A stretch of 64,000 bases of DNA from Prochlorothrix hollandica PCC 9006 = CALU 1027 (GCF_000332315.1 NZ_KB235941.1:879202-943201), one strand, 5' to 3'. Positions 25,976 through 34,844 are shown, numbered from the stretch's first letter. Notes: generated by a model from the letters alone, not told the origin. Numbers and translations: made by a program.

Positions 25976-26740
25976 TCATTCCCCTGAACGGTTACGAGCA
26001 GAAGTTGAGCTGAGGAGACGCTTAAGACTTCTCGCAATCCCTAGCTTCCGTAAGAACTCTACAAGAGATCTTAGAATCACGAATTTATCGAACCACTTGG
26101 GTGTTACATCACTGTAAGAACTCCGTTGGCTGCCAAAAACAGGAACAGAAATAAGTCGGGTAATATCAGGATTTTGCCAATTATATACATTAATAGCACC
26201 ATCAATAGGCATTGGCCCTCCTAAGGGATCACCTAGAGGTCGTTGAATCAAAGTCTCTAGGAATTCGAGAAATTGATCAATACTTTTACCATTAACAGCA
26301 AAAAAGTGCGCACCAATCAGCGATTCATTAAACACCTGAAAACTGCAAAATTTTGAGTCTTGAGGTTGGCAGTGTTGTTCGGGCATATAACCAAATTGAA
26401 CAATATCCCATTCAGTTTGATTTAGTTTTTTGAGTAGCTCAGCCTCATTATCTTTGAAGTACGGAGAAAATGTAATATCGTCTTGCAAAATTAATACATT
26501 TCTAGATTTCTCAGACTGTGCAATTTTAAGCATTGCGATTACGCTCAAAAAGCAACCCTTTGAACCTAGTTTATGGAAAGGTTCTTTGTGATCAGGTCGA
26601 ATTCCTGGGAAAAACTCTACTCTGCCTGGTATAAGAGGGATGTTTATATTCTCTAGCTCCTTAATTGTAGCCTCTTTACGATCAGTGCGATGGGGGAGAT
26701 TGATTATATAGATACGATCAAAGAAGTCAATGAGTCTCAT
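25976..26740 (-). CDS. Glycosyltransferase family 25-like (LPS/exopolysaccharide) protein
   Basis: 254 residues. Family marks: the N-terminal DRIYIINLPHRTDRK, a GCFLSVIAMLKIA helix (about 82-95) and the acidic LILQDDITFSP (about 103), the likely metal-nucleotide-sugar site. The family transfers galactose or glucose to lipooligosaccharide or similar glycans. The motif reads QDD where many relatives have EDD, but the two aspartates remain. AT-rich relative to the window average. It converges on the O-antigen-ligase-like gene. Confidence 0.82.
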   Translation of the reverse strand: MRLIDFFDRIYIINLPHRTDRKEATIKELENINIPLIPGRVEFFPGIRPDHKEPFHKLGSKGCFLSVIAMLKIAQSEKSRNVLILQDDITFSPYFKDNEAELLKKLNQTEWDIVQFGYMPEQHCQPQDSKFCSFQVFNESLIGAHFFAVNGKSIDQFLEFLETLIQRPLGDPLGGPMPIDGAINVYNWQNPDITRLISVPVFGSQRSSYSDVTPKWFDKFVILRSLVEFLRKLGIARSLKRLLSSTSARNRSGE

Positions 26741-27099
26741 ATTTTCTCCCTTTTTTCTCTTTTATATATTTGGGTTATCAACTTAAGCCAGGACAGTGGG
26801 AGCGTTTAGCACTGCATTCTATGATTACCATACTAAGTAGGTCAGGATAATTAATCCGAGGTAGACATGAAAACAGAGTGAGGACTGCTGGATTGACCAA
26901 CGATGCTGCATTGGGCGGGGAAACCCCGACCCTACAAGGTTTTGGTCAGGGTAGGGGTCAGGTTTCCTGACCCTCCTGCTGGGTTTGAGTTTTGCTCAGG
27001 AGTGAGGTTTTTAGCCACTTCCAACCCTGTGTATTTTACCCAGCCTACTTAACGTGGCGCTTGCTTAGGCTACCACTACCTTAGGTTCACTACCAAGGT
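26741..27099. other. Gene-free spacer with repeat fragments
   Basis: Has a partial family P repeat (26775-26804) and a block around 26913-26985 with GGGGAAACCCCGACCCTAC and a GGGTCAGGTTTCCTGACCC palindrome that recurs near 28005-28030 and 44790-44815. No gene is supported. Confidence 0.55.
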
Positions 27100-27756
27100 T
27101 CACGATCGCACCCGCACCACCCAGCCTTCTTCTACGGCTCCATAGAGTTCCAAGATATCTTGGTTGCGCATCCGGATGCAGCCGTGGGATACCGCTTGAC
27201 CCAGGAGATCTTCATTGGGGGTGCCGTGGAAACCAATGTGCTGCTTGCCATCCACAAAGAAGCCAATCCAAGCGGCCCCCAGGGGGTTATCCGGGCCGGG
27301 GGGAACCACTTTATCGCGAATGATGGGATGTTGCCAAGATGGGTTCTTTTTGGTGTACAGCACATGGAAGACCCCCACGGGGGTTTCCCAACCATCTTGG
27401 CCCACGGCAATGGGATAGCTTTTGTAGACCTGGCCATTTTCTTGCCAGTAGAGACGACGATCGCTCAGATCAACCACCAATTCAGGCACAGTGGCACGGG
27501 GAGGCTGGGCTAGGGGAGGATCAGCCTCGACGGCTGGGGGGGCAGCAGCGTCGCCGAGGGGCGGGGGGGAATCGCCGATGCGGATTAGGTTGCTGGTACT
27601 GGGCTGGGTATTGGGCTGGGTTTGCTCCGATCGGGCCAAGGCGATGGACTGTCCCGTGATCCATCGGCTGACGCTATGGAGTGGCAACAGGGAGAGGAGA
27701 GATGCGCCGAAGCACAGCACCATCACCTGGGTAGCTAGGGATGAAGCATTAGGCAT
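27100..27756 (-). CDS. L,D-transpeptidase (YkuD domain)
   Basis: An exported peptidoglycan-modifying enzyme that forms 3-3 cross-links or attaches partners to meso-diaminopimelate. An N-terminal hydrophobic segment (about 8-25) directs it to the periplasm. A low-complexity Pro/Ala/Ser linker spans about 35-85. The YkuD domain occupies about 88-218, with the catalytic motif IGFHGTP then SHGCIRM (Cys near 197). The ATG at 27756 directly precedes the signal segment and is preferred; the same frame continues upstream to a TTG at 27804. Monocistronic. Confidence 0.9.
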   Translation of the reverse strand: MPNASSLATQVMVLCFGASLLSLLPLHSVSRWITGQSIALARSEQTQPNTQPSTSNLIRIGDSPPPLGDAAAPPAVEADPPLAQPPRATVPELVVDLSDRRLYWQENGQVYKSYPIAVGQDGWETPVGVFHVLYTKKNPSWQHPIIRDKVVPPGPDNPLGAAWIGFFVDGKQHIGFHGTPNEDLLGQAVSHGCIRMRNQDILELYGAVEEGWVVRVRS

Positions 27757-28302
27757 AGGTCTAAGGGGGATCCAGTCCGGATCGCCATAATCTGGGGTTT
27801 GCAAAGCCAGGTGGGAAGCTAGGTTTTGGGAATCTAGGTTTTGATTTAGAGACCCTTGGTTTTATGGTACAACTCCCTCCCGGATGCGGGGAACATCATC
27901 TCCCCCCTCCATACGCATCACCACGCATCACCATCCATCCCTGGGAAAACCCATCTCCTAGGGAGTTGATCGACTGACAAAACTTGCCAGAACCCCACCC
28001 CAGTGGCAGGGTCAGGAAACCTGACTCCTCTGAAGATACAAGGGGCGGGGTTTCTCCGCCCAAGGGAGAATCGTGGGTCAGTCAGCCAGCCAGCCAGCCA
28101 GCCTAGGGAGAGTCCTACGGGACATCCCCCAGGGAACCTCAAGGGATGTTGTTCCGTCCTTGTGCCCTAGACCTGCCCCAAAAGCCCAGCAGCGATCCGG
28201 TCTTGCAGCCAGGGAGATCATCCCTGAACTTGAAGCCCCGGCTGGATCCATCTGTTCGGTCTGGCATGGATTCAATGGGACGTTTTGCAACAAAGGCTAG
28301 CC
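27757..28302. other. Spacer before sigG
   Basis: Contains repeat fragments (GGGTCAGGAAACCTGAC near 28010), a CAGC tetranucleotide run (about 28083-28103) and the leader of the sigma factor gene. AAAGG at about 28293 is a plausible ribosome site for the ATG at 28303. Open frames here are short, mutually overlapping and featureless. Confidence 0.5.
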
Positions 28303-28959
28303 ATGACTTCTTCCTTACCCTTATCCTGGCTTACGGTTGAGATCAACGCAGCTCGGACTCCTGTGCAAGCAACCGAATTGTCTAACTATGACCTCATTGT
28401 GCGCTGTCAAACAGGGGTGCGACCCGATCGTGTGGCCTTTGCAGAATTGGTCAAGCGTTACCAGAGCCACGTCGATCGCCTGCTCTATCACCTTGCCCCC
28501 GATTGGTTCGATCGCGCCGACCTCGCCCAGGAAGTTTGGATTCGGGTTTATCGCCACCTGAACCGCCTTCAGGAGCCTGGAAAATTTCGCAGTTGGTTGA
28601 GCCGGATTGTCACCAACCTGTTTTATGACGAACTGCGCAAGCGGAAACGGCACAGCACGCCCCTATCCCTGGATGCGCCCCGCCATGTCAATACGGAGGA
28701 AATGGAATGGGAACTGCCCTCTGAGGATCCCAGCCCCGATGAAATTTTGGTGACCGAAGAGTTCTATAGCCAGTTGCAGGCGGCAATCCACCGTCTCCCT
28801 GACACATTCCGTACCACAATTGTCTTACGGGAATTACAGGGACTCTCCTACGAAGAAATTGCAGAGATTACAGGGGTGTCCTTAGGGACTGTCAAGTCTC
28901 GCATCGCTCGGGCACGCTACCGTCTTCAGCAGGATCTTCAGCCCTATTTGGATAGTTGA
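28303..28959 (+). CDS. sigG: ECF RNA polymerase sigma factor, SigG type
   Basis: 218 residues. Region 2 spans about 40-115 (AFAELVKRYQSHVDRL, DRADLAQEVWIRVYRHL and FRSWLSRIVTNLFYDELRK). Region 4 spans about 160-215 (LPDTFRTTIVLRELQGLSYE, then EIAEITGVSLGTVKSRIARA, the -35-recognising helix-turn-helix). It directs transcription of a stress regulon, often envelope- or redox-related in this group. The start is the ATG at 28303 with AAGG upstream; an upstream TTG at 28285 is less likely. The membrane anti-sigma factor gene follows 83 bp downstream, the usual arrangement. Confidence 0.92.
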   Translation: MTSSLPLSWLTVEINAARTPVQATELSNYDLIVRCQTGVRPDRVAFAELVKRYQSHVDRLLYHLAPDWFDRADLAQEVWIRVYRHLNRLQEPGKFRSWLSRIVTNLFYDELRKRKRHSTPLSLDAPRHVNTEEMEWELPSEDPSPDEILVTEEFYSQLQAAIHRLPDTFRTTIVLRELQGLSYEEIAEITGVSLGTVKSRIARARYRLQQDLQPYLDS

Positions 28960-29042
28960 CCTGTTGACCAGAGGATTGGATTACCCATCTTTTCGTGTTA
29001 AAAATCAAAGATGGCTATTGTTAGCCCTGGGGGTGCAAAACC

Positions 29043-29651
29043 ATGAACCCAACCGATTCGGAGTTGTCAGTCACGTCTACTCAATCTCACGCTATAGGCC
29101 AGAGTCACACCATGGAAGGGTCTTCCTCTCTTTTGCTGCGCGATCGCTTTGAACTGTTGAGCGCTTATCTCGATGGTGAGTTAACTGCACCGGAACGACA
29201 GCAGGTGGAACACTGGCTCGACAAAGAGCCGGATGTGCAGTGCTTGTACCGTCGCCTGTTGACCTTGCGCCAGGGATTGCAAACCTTGCCGGAGCCAGTG
29301 GCAGCCATAGCCCCCGATCGCCTGGTGCAGGGGGTGTTTGCCGGTGTTGATCACCAGCGTCGCCAACGGTGGCTCTGGCGCATGGGACCCGTGGCGGCAG
29401 CGGTAGTGGGGGTGTGTACGGGCCTATGGTTAACGGTTTCAGGCCGATCGCCCCTGCCCCAGTTTGCCGAAGAACCCCAACCCGTTCCCACGGTGGTCAC
29501 CCCTAAGGCATCCTTGGCTATTTCCTTGGATCAGCCCATTATCGAGTTTGATTTCGCTGAAACTGAAGCCCTCCCCGCCGTTTCCCCTGGGGCTGTTTCT
29601 ATCCCTACGACGCAACAGAACGGGGCACAACCGGCTCCTGTTGCCCCTTGA
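29043..29651 (+). CDS. Membrane-anchored anti-sigma factor of the SigG-type sigma
   Basis: 202 residues. An N-terminal anti-sigma domain (about 34-85) includes LLSAYLDGELTAPERQQVEH and VQCLYRRLLTLRQGL. A single transmembrane helix (about 117-138) follows, then a Pro/Ala-rich periplasmic tail (about 145-202). The zinc-binding HxxxCxxC motif of many anti-sigma factors is absent: the equivalent helix reads LYRRLLTLRQGL, so it should be redox-insensitive and act through membrane anchoring and proteolysis. Role inferred from position and architecture. An in-frame ATG at 29112 is an alternative start. Confidence 0.85.
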   Translation: MNPTDSELSVTSTQSHAIGQSHTMEGSSSLLLRDRFELLSAYLDGELTAPERQQVEHWLDKEPDVQCLYRRLLTLRQGLQTLPEPVAAIAPDRLVQGVFAGVDHQRRQRWLWRMGPVAAAVVGVCTGLWLTVSGRSPLPQFAEEPQPVPTVVTPKASLAISLDQPIIEFDFAETEALPAVSPGAVSIPTTQQNGAQPAPVAP

Positions 29652-29660
29652 TTTGAAGAC

Positions 29661-29742
29661 GGGTATCAACTGAAACCGGGACAGTGGGGTACGAAGCGCC
29701 CCACTGTCCTGTTAGTCTTGTCCCGGTTAAAGCGGGAACCCC
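29661..29742. repeat. Palindromic repeat family P, copy D, between convergent genes
   Basis: GGGTATCAACTGAAACCGGG, then an imperfect GACAGTGGGG/CCCCACTGTC palindrome and the TTGTCCCGGTTAAAGC end. It fills almost the whole gap between the anti-sigma and cbiD stop codons, as copy C does between another convergent pair. Confidence 0.8.
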
Positions 29743-30882
29743 TTAAGACGGAAGCCAGGGTTGGAGAATTTTTTGGCCCTGGGGGCTGGTGACAATAATC
29801 TGGCGCTGGCGATCGAACAACAAACAGCCCACCACGGGCAAGCGGCGATCGCCGCTCGTCGTAACGTGTTTAGCCATATAGCCTTGGGCCTGGTCATCAA
29901 TGCGCTGGGCTAGGCTGTCGTAAAGTTGGGTAGCCCAATCGATGGGATCCCCTTGGGAGCGCGATCGCACTAAAGCCAGAGCCGCTTCCACCGTGCCACT
30001 GTTGAGGAGCTGGGGCAGCATCCCTGGGGGCAAGCCCAAAGCGCCAGCATGGGCCGTCAGAATTTCCAAGCGACCATCCGCCACATGATGATGGGTGTGG
30101 AAAATGCCCCCCGCCAGCTTAATCAACTTGCCATGGTAGCCAAACAGCAGAATTTCCTGCACCCCGTTCAGGGCAGCGGCCACCAGTAAGGGGCCAAGCC
30201 AGTTGGCGGTTTTCAAGGTTTGCTCTGGGGGGATTCCCAGGGTTTTAGCCAAATCAAGGCCATTTTCCCCCACACAAAAGACGAGGCTCCGGTATTGTTG
30301 GGCTTTTTGTTCCAGATCCTGCTGGAATTGGGTCAGTTGTTCCGGGGAACTGAGGGGCTGGGATAGGCCACTGGTGCCCAACAGGGACAGACCCTCCACC
30401 ACCCCAAAGGCCGCATTGGAGGTGCGTTGGGCCAGGGCTTGGCCTTCCGGCAAAATGAGGGTGACCCGGAGGCGATCGCCCGCTGCTAACTGCTCCGCCA
30501 GGGTTTGCTGCAACAGGTGCCGAGCATAGCGATAGATGGCCGCTGCGCCGGAGCTTTGGTGATGACCGATGCCCTCCCCCCCCTGGATCACGATCGTCGC
30601 CGTTTGTCCCAGGGGATTCAACTCCACCTGTGCCCAAATGGGAGTGTGGCGGGTCAGATCCAGATTATCGCCAGGATCGCTACGGGTAATGGCCAGGGCC
30701 ACCTGGGGCTGAAGTTGGGCCACCTGTTCAATGGCAATGGTGGCGGTTTCCGGGGGATCGATCAGGGGTAAGCTGACCTGGGTAATGGGGGGATCCCCCC
30801 CAGATCGTTGGAGGTGCTTCAAGGCAGCAAGGGCCGCAGCACAGGCAAAAACAGGGAGCGTGTAGCCGGAACGGGGAGCCAT
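29743..30882 (-). CDS. cbiD: Cobalt-precorrin-5B C1-methyltransferase
   Basis: CbiD methylates C1 of cobalt-precorrin-5B during anaerobic-type cobalamin synthesis. About 379 residues, normal for the family. Visible marks: RSGYTLPVFACAAALAAL at the N-terminus, the Gly-rich VIQGGEGIGHHQSSGAAAI segment (about 95-115) and the HTHHHVADGRLE region (about 265-280). The ATG at 30882 is chosen because the family begins just before SGYT; a TTG at 30918 would add 12 residues. It faces away from the GNAT-cobM pair, which contains another cobalamin gene. Confidence 0.92.
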   Translation of the reverse strand: MAPRSGYTLPVFACAAALAALKHLQRSGGDPPITQVSLPLIDPPETATIAIEQVAQLQPQVALAITRSDPGDNLDLTRHTPIWAQVELNPLGQTATIVIQGGEGIGHHQSSGAAAIYRYARHLLQQTLAEQLAAGDRLRVTLILPEGQALAQRTSNAAFGVVEGLSLLGTSGLSQPLSSPEQLTQFQQDLEQKAQQYRSLVFCVGENGLDLAKTLGIPPEQTLKTANWLGPLLVAAALNGVQEILLFGYHGKLIKLAGGIFHTHHHVADGRLEILTAHAGALGLPPGMLPQLLNSGTVEAALALVRSRSQGDPIDWATQLYDSLAQRIDDQAQGYMAKHVTTSGDRRLPVVGCLLFDRQRQIIVTSPQGQKILQPWLPS

Positions 30883-31203
30883 GGCTAGGGTCGGGGCAAT
30901 AAATGGCTGGAAAAACAATACTCAAAAACCTATGCAACTGGCTACGATCGGGTCATTATTCAGGGGGTCACGGGAGAATGAGGGTTTCAGGCTTCAGAAA
31001 ACAGACCTGAGGCGATGGGAGAGGGTCTATTTCACCTGGGCAGATTCCCCGATTTTGGTAGGGGCAATCCCCCCGTGGTTGCCCCGGCTGTGGGTCGCCA
31101 ATTGTTCCCCTCCTGGGTCGGGGTTAGAGATGGGTTAGACCTTGCGATCGCAGCAGAAGATTAGAAAGACTTCCAGTGATGTGTACACGGTAGCCCATTT
31201 CCC
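30883..31203. other. Divergent intergenic region cbiD/GNAT
   Basis: Near 30955-31000 is a reversed partial copy of the direct repeat seen at 13222 and 14240 (TGAATAAT, CCCGTGACCCCC, GCCTGAAACCC). The last part (31144-31193) is a CTACCGTGTAC-family repeat. I see no cobalamin riboswitch consensus here. Confidence 0.5.
31144..31193 (-). repeat. CTACCGTGTAC-family repeat upstream of the GNAT gene
   Basis: Read on the minus strand: CTACCGTGTACACATCACTG, TCTTTCTAATCTTCTGCTGC and GATCGC, matching 6009, 43349 and 57660. It ends 10 bp before the acetyltransferase ATG. Confidence 0.7.
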
Positions 31204-32583
31204 ATGATTCCTCCCCTTCCCCCATCCCTCGCCTACGGCGTTCCTGCCCCAGCCGATCACAACGCCCTGACCCATCTCTTAACCCAAGCCTTTGTGGCCC
31301 CTCCCCAGGCAGAATCCAGCTATATCCGCAATTTTGGCTTAGATCAGTTTCGAGTTTTGCGCCAGGGTAGCCAAATTTTGGGAACCTTAGCGTTGATTCC
31401 CATGGGTCAATGGTATGGGGGGCGACGGGTTCCCATAGTGGGGGTGGCTTCCGTGGCGATCGCCCCCGAACACCGCAGCCAAGGCCGAGGAGTGGCGCTA
31501 ATGGAGGCGGCCCTGGGGGAGATGCAACAGCAGGGCACGGCCCTATCGGTGTTGTACCCCGCAACCCAACGGCTCTATGGCAAAGTGGGTTATGGGCCGG
31601 GGGGCAGCCGCTGGGGTTGGACCTTAGCCACCGCCGGACTGAGGCTGGGATCACCGCCGCTGTCGGTCTATCCCTTGGATATCCCCCCAAATTTACCCCT
31701 GTCTGGGTTGACCGCCTGGGAAGGAAACAGAGTCGAGCCGCGATCGCCCCAGTCCCCCAATGGTTCAGCCCTGGATAATGGTTCAGCCCTGGATAATGGT
31801 TCAGCCCTGGATACAAATCCAGACCTTGGACTGGCTATAGACCCTGGAGCGACGACCCTGCAAACCCTGCAACGGTTATATCAAGCCTATGCCCGCCACC
31901 ACAATGGACCCCTCGATCGAGCCTGGGGACTGTGGCGTAGCCGCCTCAACCCGGCTCAACCCAAGGCGTTGTATGGCTATGGCCTGGGTACGCCGAGCCA
32001 ACCCCAGGGCTATGTGATGTTTAGCCAAAATCGCAGCCCCGTCCCAGCCCAGATCGCTACCCAGATCGCCCCCCAGATCGCTATTGAAGATTGGGCCTAT
32101 ACCAGCCCGGAAGCAGGGCTTAGTCTCTGGGCTTTTCTGGGATCCATGGGGTCCCAAATTCAGGGGATTACCTGGTGGGGTGGGGCGATCGATCCCCTCA
32201 CCCTGTTATTACCCGAACTAGCCCTTCAGCCCCACGGCCATCAACGTTGGTTTCTGCGCCTGGTTAACCTGCCCGCTGCCCTCACGGCACGGGGCTATCC
32301 CCCCGGATTGGCGGGGGAACTGCATCTGAAGGTCACCGATGCCCTGCTGCCTGCTAACCAAGGCTCCTGGATTTTGACCCTCGATCGGGGCCAGGGCCAA
32401 GTGACCCCAGGGGGCCGGGGCGATGTGCAGATAGCCATCGATAGCTTGGCTTCCCTGTATAGTGGCTTCTTGACCGCCCACCAGCTTCAGAGCCTGGGGC
32501 AGGTAACCGGATCATCGCAGTCCCTAGCCTGGGCCAGTCAAGTCTTTGGCGGTTCCGCCCCCTGGATGCCCGATCTGTTTTAA
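31204..32583 (+). CDS. GNAT-family N-acetyltransferase, Eis-like with sterol-carrier-like C-terminus
   Basis: 459 residues. An N-terminal GNAT domain (about 10-150) has the acetyl-CoA loop VASVAIAPEHRSQGRGVALM. A second GNAT-like middle region and a C-terminal SCP2-like part (about 340-455) give the three-domain layout of Eis proteins, which acetylate amines on proteins or drugs. Residues about 182-200 hold three tandem NGSALD units encoded by an 18-bp direct repeat, likely a recent expansion in a loop. The ATG has a repeat 10 bp upstream and no clear ribosome site. The natural substrate is unknown. cobM follows 53 bp downstream. Confidence 0.85.
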   Translation: MIPPLPPSLAYGVPAPADHNALTHLLTQAFVAPPQAESSYIRNFGLDQFRVLRQGSQILGTLALIPMGQWYGGRRVPIVGVASVAIAPEHRSQGRGVALMEAALGEMQQQGTALSVLYPATQRLYGKVGYGPGGSRWGWTLATAGLRLGSPPLSVYPLDIPPNLPLSGLTAWEGNRVEPRSPQSPNGSALDNGSALDNGSALDTNPDLGLAIDPGATTLQTLQRLYQAYARHHNGPLDRAWGLWRSRLNPAQPKALYGYGLGTPSQPQGYVMFSQNRSPVPAQIATQIAPQIAIEDWAYTSPEAGLSLWAFLGSMGSQIQGITWWGGAIDPLTLLLPELALQPHGHQRWFLRLVNLPAALTARGYPPGLAGELHLKVTDALLPANQGSWILTLDRGQGQVTPGGRGDVQIAIDSLASLYSGFLTAHQLQSLGQVTGSSQSLAWASQVFGGSAPWMPDLF

Positions 32584-32636
32584 GACCCACCCGACCCACC
32601 CCATTTTTTTAAGACCCACCCAACCTTGGATTATTC

Positions 32637-33497
32637 ATGGCTGCTGACCCTTCGACCCCCGTTGCTCCCCTCCCTGCCACCGTCTCCATCACCCCAACCC
32701 AGCCTCTCCCCCCAGCGGTCTACATTGTGGGGGCTGGTCCCGGCGATCCCGAACTCCTGACCCTCAAAGCATTGCGGTTGCTGGCCAGCGCCGATGTCAT
32801 CCTCTATGCCGATTCCCTGGTTCCAGCCCAAATTTTGGAGTCCATCGGCTCCCAGGCCGAAACCATTCCCACCGCCAATAAAACCCTGGAGCAGATTTTG
32901 CCCCTGATGATCGATCGGGTGCGCCAAGGTCAGTCCGTGGTGCGGCTCCACTCCGGGGATCCCTGTCTCTATGGGGCGGTCCATGAACAAATGCAAGCCT
33001 TGGTCACCGCCGGCATTCCCTTCGAGGTGGTACCGGGCATCAGTGCTTTTCAAACCGCCGCCGCCAAGTTGGGGGTGGAACTAACGGTGCCGGGGTTGGT
33101 GCAAACCATTATTCTGACCCGCATCAGTGGCCGAACCCATGTGCCGGAACCGGAAGAATTAGCCAGCCTTGCGGCCCATAAAGCTAGCTTATGCCTCTAT
33201 TTGGCGGCTCGCCATGTGGAACGGGCGCAGGAGGCGTTATTGCTCCACTACGATCGCGATACCCCCGTGGCCATTTGTTACCGGCTGGACTGGCCCGATG
33301 AGCAACTGTGGGTTGTTCCCCTCCACCAAATGGCAGAGGTGACCCGACGGGAAGACCTGATTCGGACGACGCTCTATGTCATCAGTCCGGCCCTGGCGGT
33401 GCGGCCCCAGGCTGGGGAATCGGGGGGAGACGATCGGCGATCGCAGCTCTACAACCCCACCCACAGCCACCTGTTCCGTCCCCGTGCCCAGGTCTAG
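32637..33497 (+). CDS. cobM: Precorrin-4 C11-methyltransferase
   Basis: An SAM-dependent uroporphyrinogen-III methylase-superfamily enzyme acting in cobalamin ring synthesis. The marks are VYIVGAGPGDPELLTLKAL (about 29-47), VVRLHSGDPCLYGA (about 100-114) and FEVVPGISAFQTAAA (about 128-142). The N-terminal 25 residues are a Pro/Thr-rich extension. 286 residues is slightly longer than the usual 250-270. Likely co-transcribed with the GNAT gene; functionally linked to cbiD on the other strand. Confidence 0.93.
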   Translation: MAADPSTPVAPLPATVSITPTQPLPPAVYIVGAGPGDPELLTLKALRLLASADVILYADSLVPAQILESIGSQAETIPTANKTLEQILPLMIDRVRQGQSVVRLHSGDPCLYGAVHEQMQALVTAGIPFEVVPGISAFQTAAAKLGVELTVPGLVQTIILTRISGRTHVPEPEELASLAAHKASLCLYLAARHVERAQEALLLHYDRDTPVAICYRLDWPDEQLWVVPLHQMAEVTRREDLIRTTLYVISPALAVRPQAGESGGDDRRSQLYNPTHSHLFRPRAQV

Positions 33498-33793
33498 TCC
33501 ACCCCGGCATACTCGTCTCTCCAACTGGGGAAAAGGTTTGCGCCGATCGCAGCGATGGGTCAGCGGTCGAGGGGGTCTCTTCCAGCGGAAACGGGGGACA
33601 GGGAATGCTGCTGCGGCAGGGTTTCGGGTGCCCGGTGGAAGCCCAGGAACAGCCCCAGGGTCTGGGATCGCCCGGATCCGTCTCCACCCTGGCTCCGGCG
33701 ATCGCCCCCATGGACTCCAGAGATACCCGTGGAGGTGGGGTTAAAGCCGCCGCCGTCAAGCCACTGTAAAACCCCTGTAACCTGGTGTTAGTC
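33498..33793. other. Spacer between convergent cobM and asd
   Basis: A GC-rich 296-bp gap. It contains GGGAATGC, CGGTGGAAGCCC, CAGCCCC and CCAGAGATACCCG in that order on the plus strand, faintly recalling a cobalamin riboswitch but without the conserved core. There is no gene downstream in that orientation. Open frames here are featureless. Confidence 0.4.
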
Positions 33794-34840
33794 CTAGGCC
33801 GTCGTCACCGCAGACCGCGATCGGCCTAGTAAGTCCTGGGCCACCAATAGCTCCGCAATCTGCACAGCATTGAGAGCAGCCCCCTTGCGAATCTGATCCC
33901 CACTCAGCCACAGTTCCAGACCATTGGCATTAGAAATATCCTGGCGAATCCGGCCCACCAGCACATCATCCTGGCCGCTGGCCTCCAAGGGCATGGGGAA
34001 ATAGTTACGGCTCCAGTCTTCCAGCAACTGGACTCCGGGAGCTGCCGCGATCAACTCACGGGCCTCCGCCACGGGGAATGGCTCCCCAAACTCCACATTG
34101 ATGGCTTCGGAATGGGCACGCAACACGGGCACCCGCACACAGGTCGCCGTGACCCGCAGATCGGGCACGCCAAAAATCTTGCGGGTTTCATGGACCATTT
34201 TCAGTTCCTCCTCACAGTAGCCATTGGCGTTGAGGGGTGAGTTGTGGGGAAACAGATTAAAGGCCAGGGGATAGGGCAGAATCTCCGGTACAGGTGTTTC
34301 GCCGTTGAGGATGGCCTGACTTTGGGTTTTCAGTTCCGCCATGGCCCGTGCCCCCGCCCCACTGGCGGATTGATAGGTGGCCACCACCACGCGCTGAATG
34401 GGACGCACCTGATGTAAGGGCCACAGGGCCACCCCCATGAGGATGGTGGTGCAATTGGGGTTGGCAATAATGCCCTGGTGCTGGCGAGCCGCTGCGGGGT
34501 TAATTTCCGGGACCACCAGGGGCACAGTGGGATCCATGCGGAAGGCACTGGAGTTATCAATGACGATCGCCCCCGCCGCCACAGCCTTGGGTGCCCAAAC
34601 CTTGGAGATGCTACCCCCCGCCGAAGCCAGCACTAGATCCACCCCCTCAAGGGTCTCCTCGCTGACCGCTTCCACGGTAATCTCCCGGTCCCCATAGGCC
34701 AGGGATGTGCCCGCCGATCGCGGTGAAGCCAATAATTTAAGGTCGCTAATGGGAAACTGGCGCTGGTGCAACAATGCCAATAATTCGGTACCCACGGCTC
34801 CGGTGGCACCCAGAATGGCGACTCGGTAGGATTGGGACAA
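33794..34840 (-). CDS. asd: Aspartate-semialdehyde dehydrogenase
   Basis: Reduces aspartyl phosphate to aspartate semialdehyde with NADPH, feeding threonine, methionine, lysine and diaminopimelate synthesis (thrB of the threonine branch is at 60957). 348 residues. Rossmann motif VAILGATGAVG (about 7-17), catalytic cysteine in NPNCTT (about 128), and the conserved HSEAINVEF histidine region are present. The start is a TTG at 34840: the family N-terminus (SQSYRVAILGATG) begins exactly there, and a strong GGAGGAAG ribosome site lies 4 bp upstream. Stops and repeats follow at both ends; monocistronic. Confidence 0.95.
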   Translation of the reverse strand: MSQSYRVAILGATGAVGTELLALLHQRQFPISDLKLLASPRSAGTSLAYGDREITVEAVSEETLEGVDLVLASAGGSISKVWAPKAVAAGAIVIDNSSAFRMDPTVPLVVPEINPAAARQHQGIIANPNCTTILMGVALWPLHQVRPIQRVVVATYQSASGAGARAMAELKTQSQAILNGETPVPEILPYPLAFNLFPHNSPLNANGYCEEELKMVHETRKIFGVPDLRVTATCVRVPVLRAHSEAINVEFGEPFPVAEARELIAAAPGVQLLEDWSRNYFPMPLEASGQDDVLVGRIRQDISNANGLELWLSGDQIRKGAALNAVQIAELLVAQDLLGRSRSAVTTA

Positions 34841-34844
34841 GGGA

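Noticed and set aside
28083-28103. CAGC tetranucleotide run as a phase-variation switch for sigG
   Set aside because: It lies about 200 bp upstream in non-coding DNA with no promoter spacing evidence.
31124-31816. 230-codon antisense frame over the GNAT gene
   Set aside because: The N-terminal part is a translation of a tandem repeat (YPGLNH units) and the rest antisense to a conserved domain.
33308-33769. Long frames (120-150 codons) over the cobM end and following spacer on both strands
   Set aside because: They overlap cobM or each other and show no domain pattern; GC-rich DNA gives such frames by chance.
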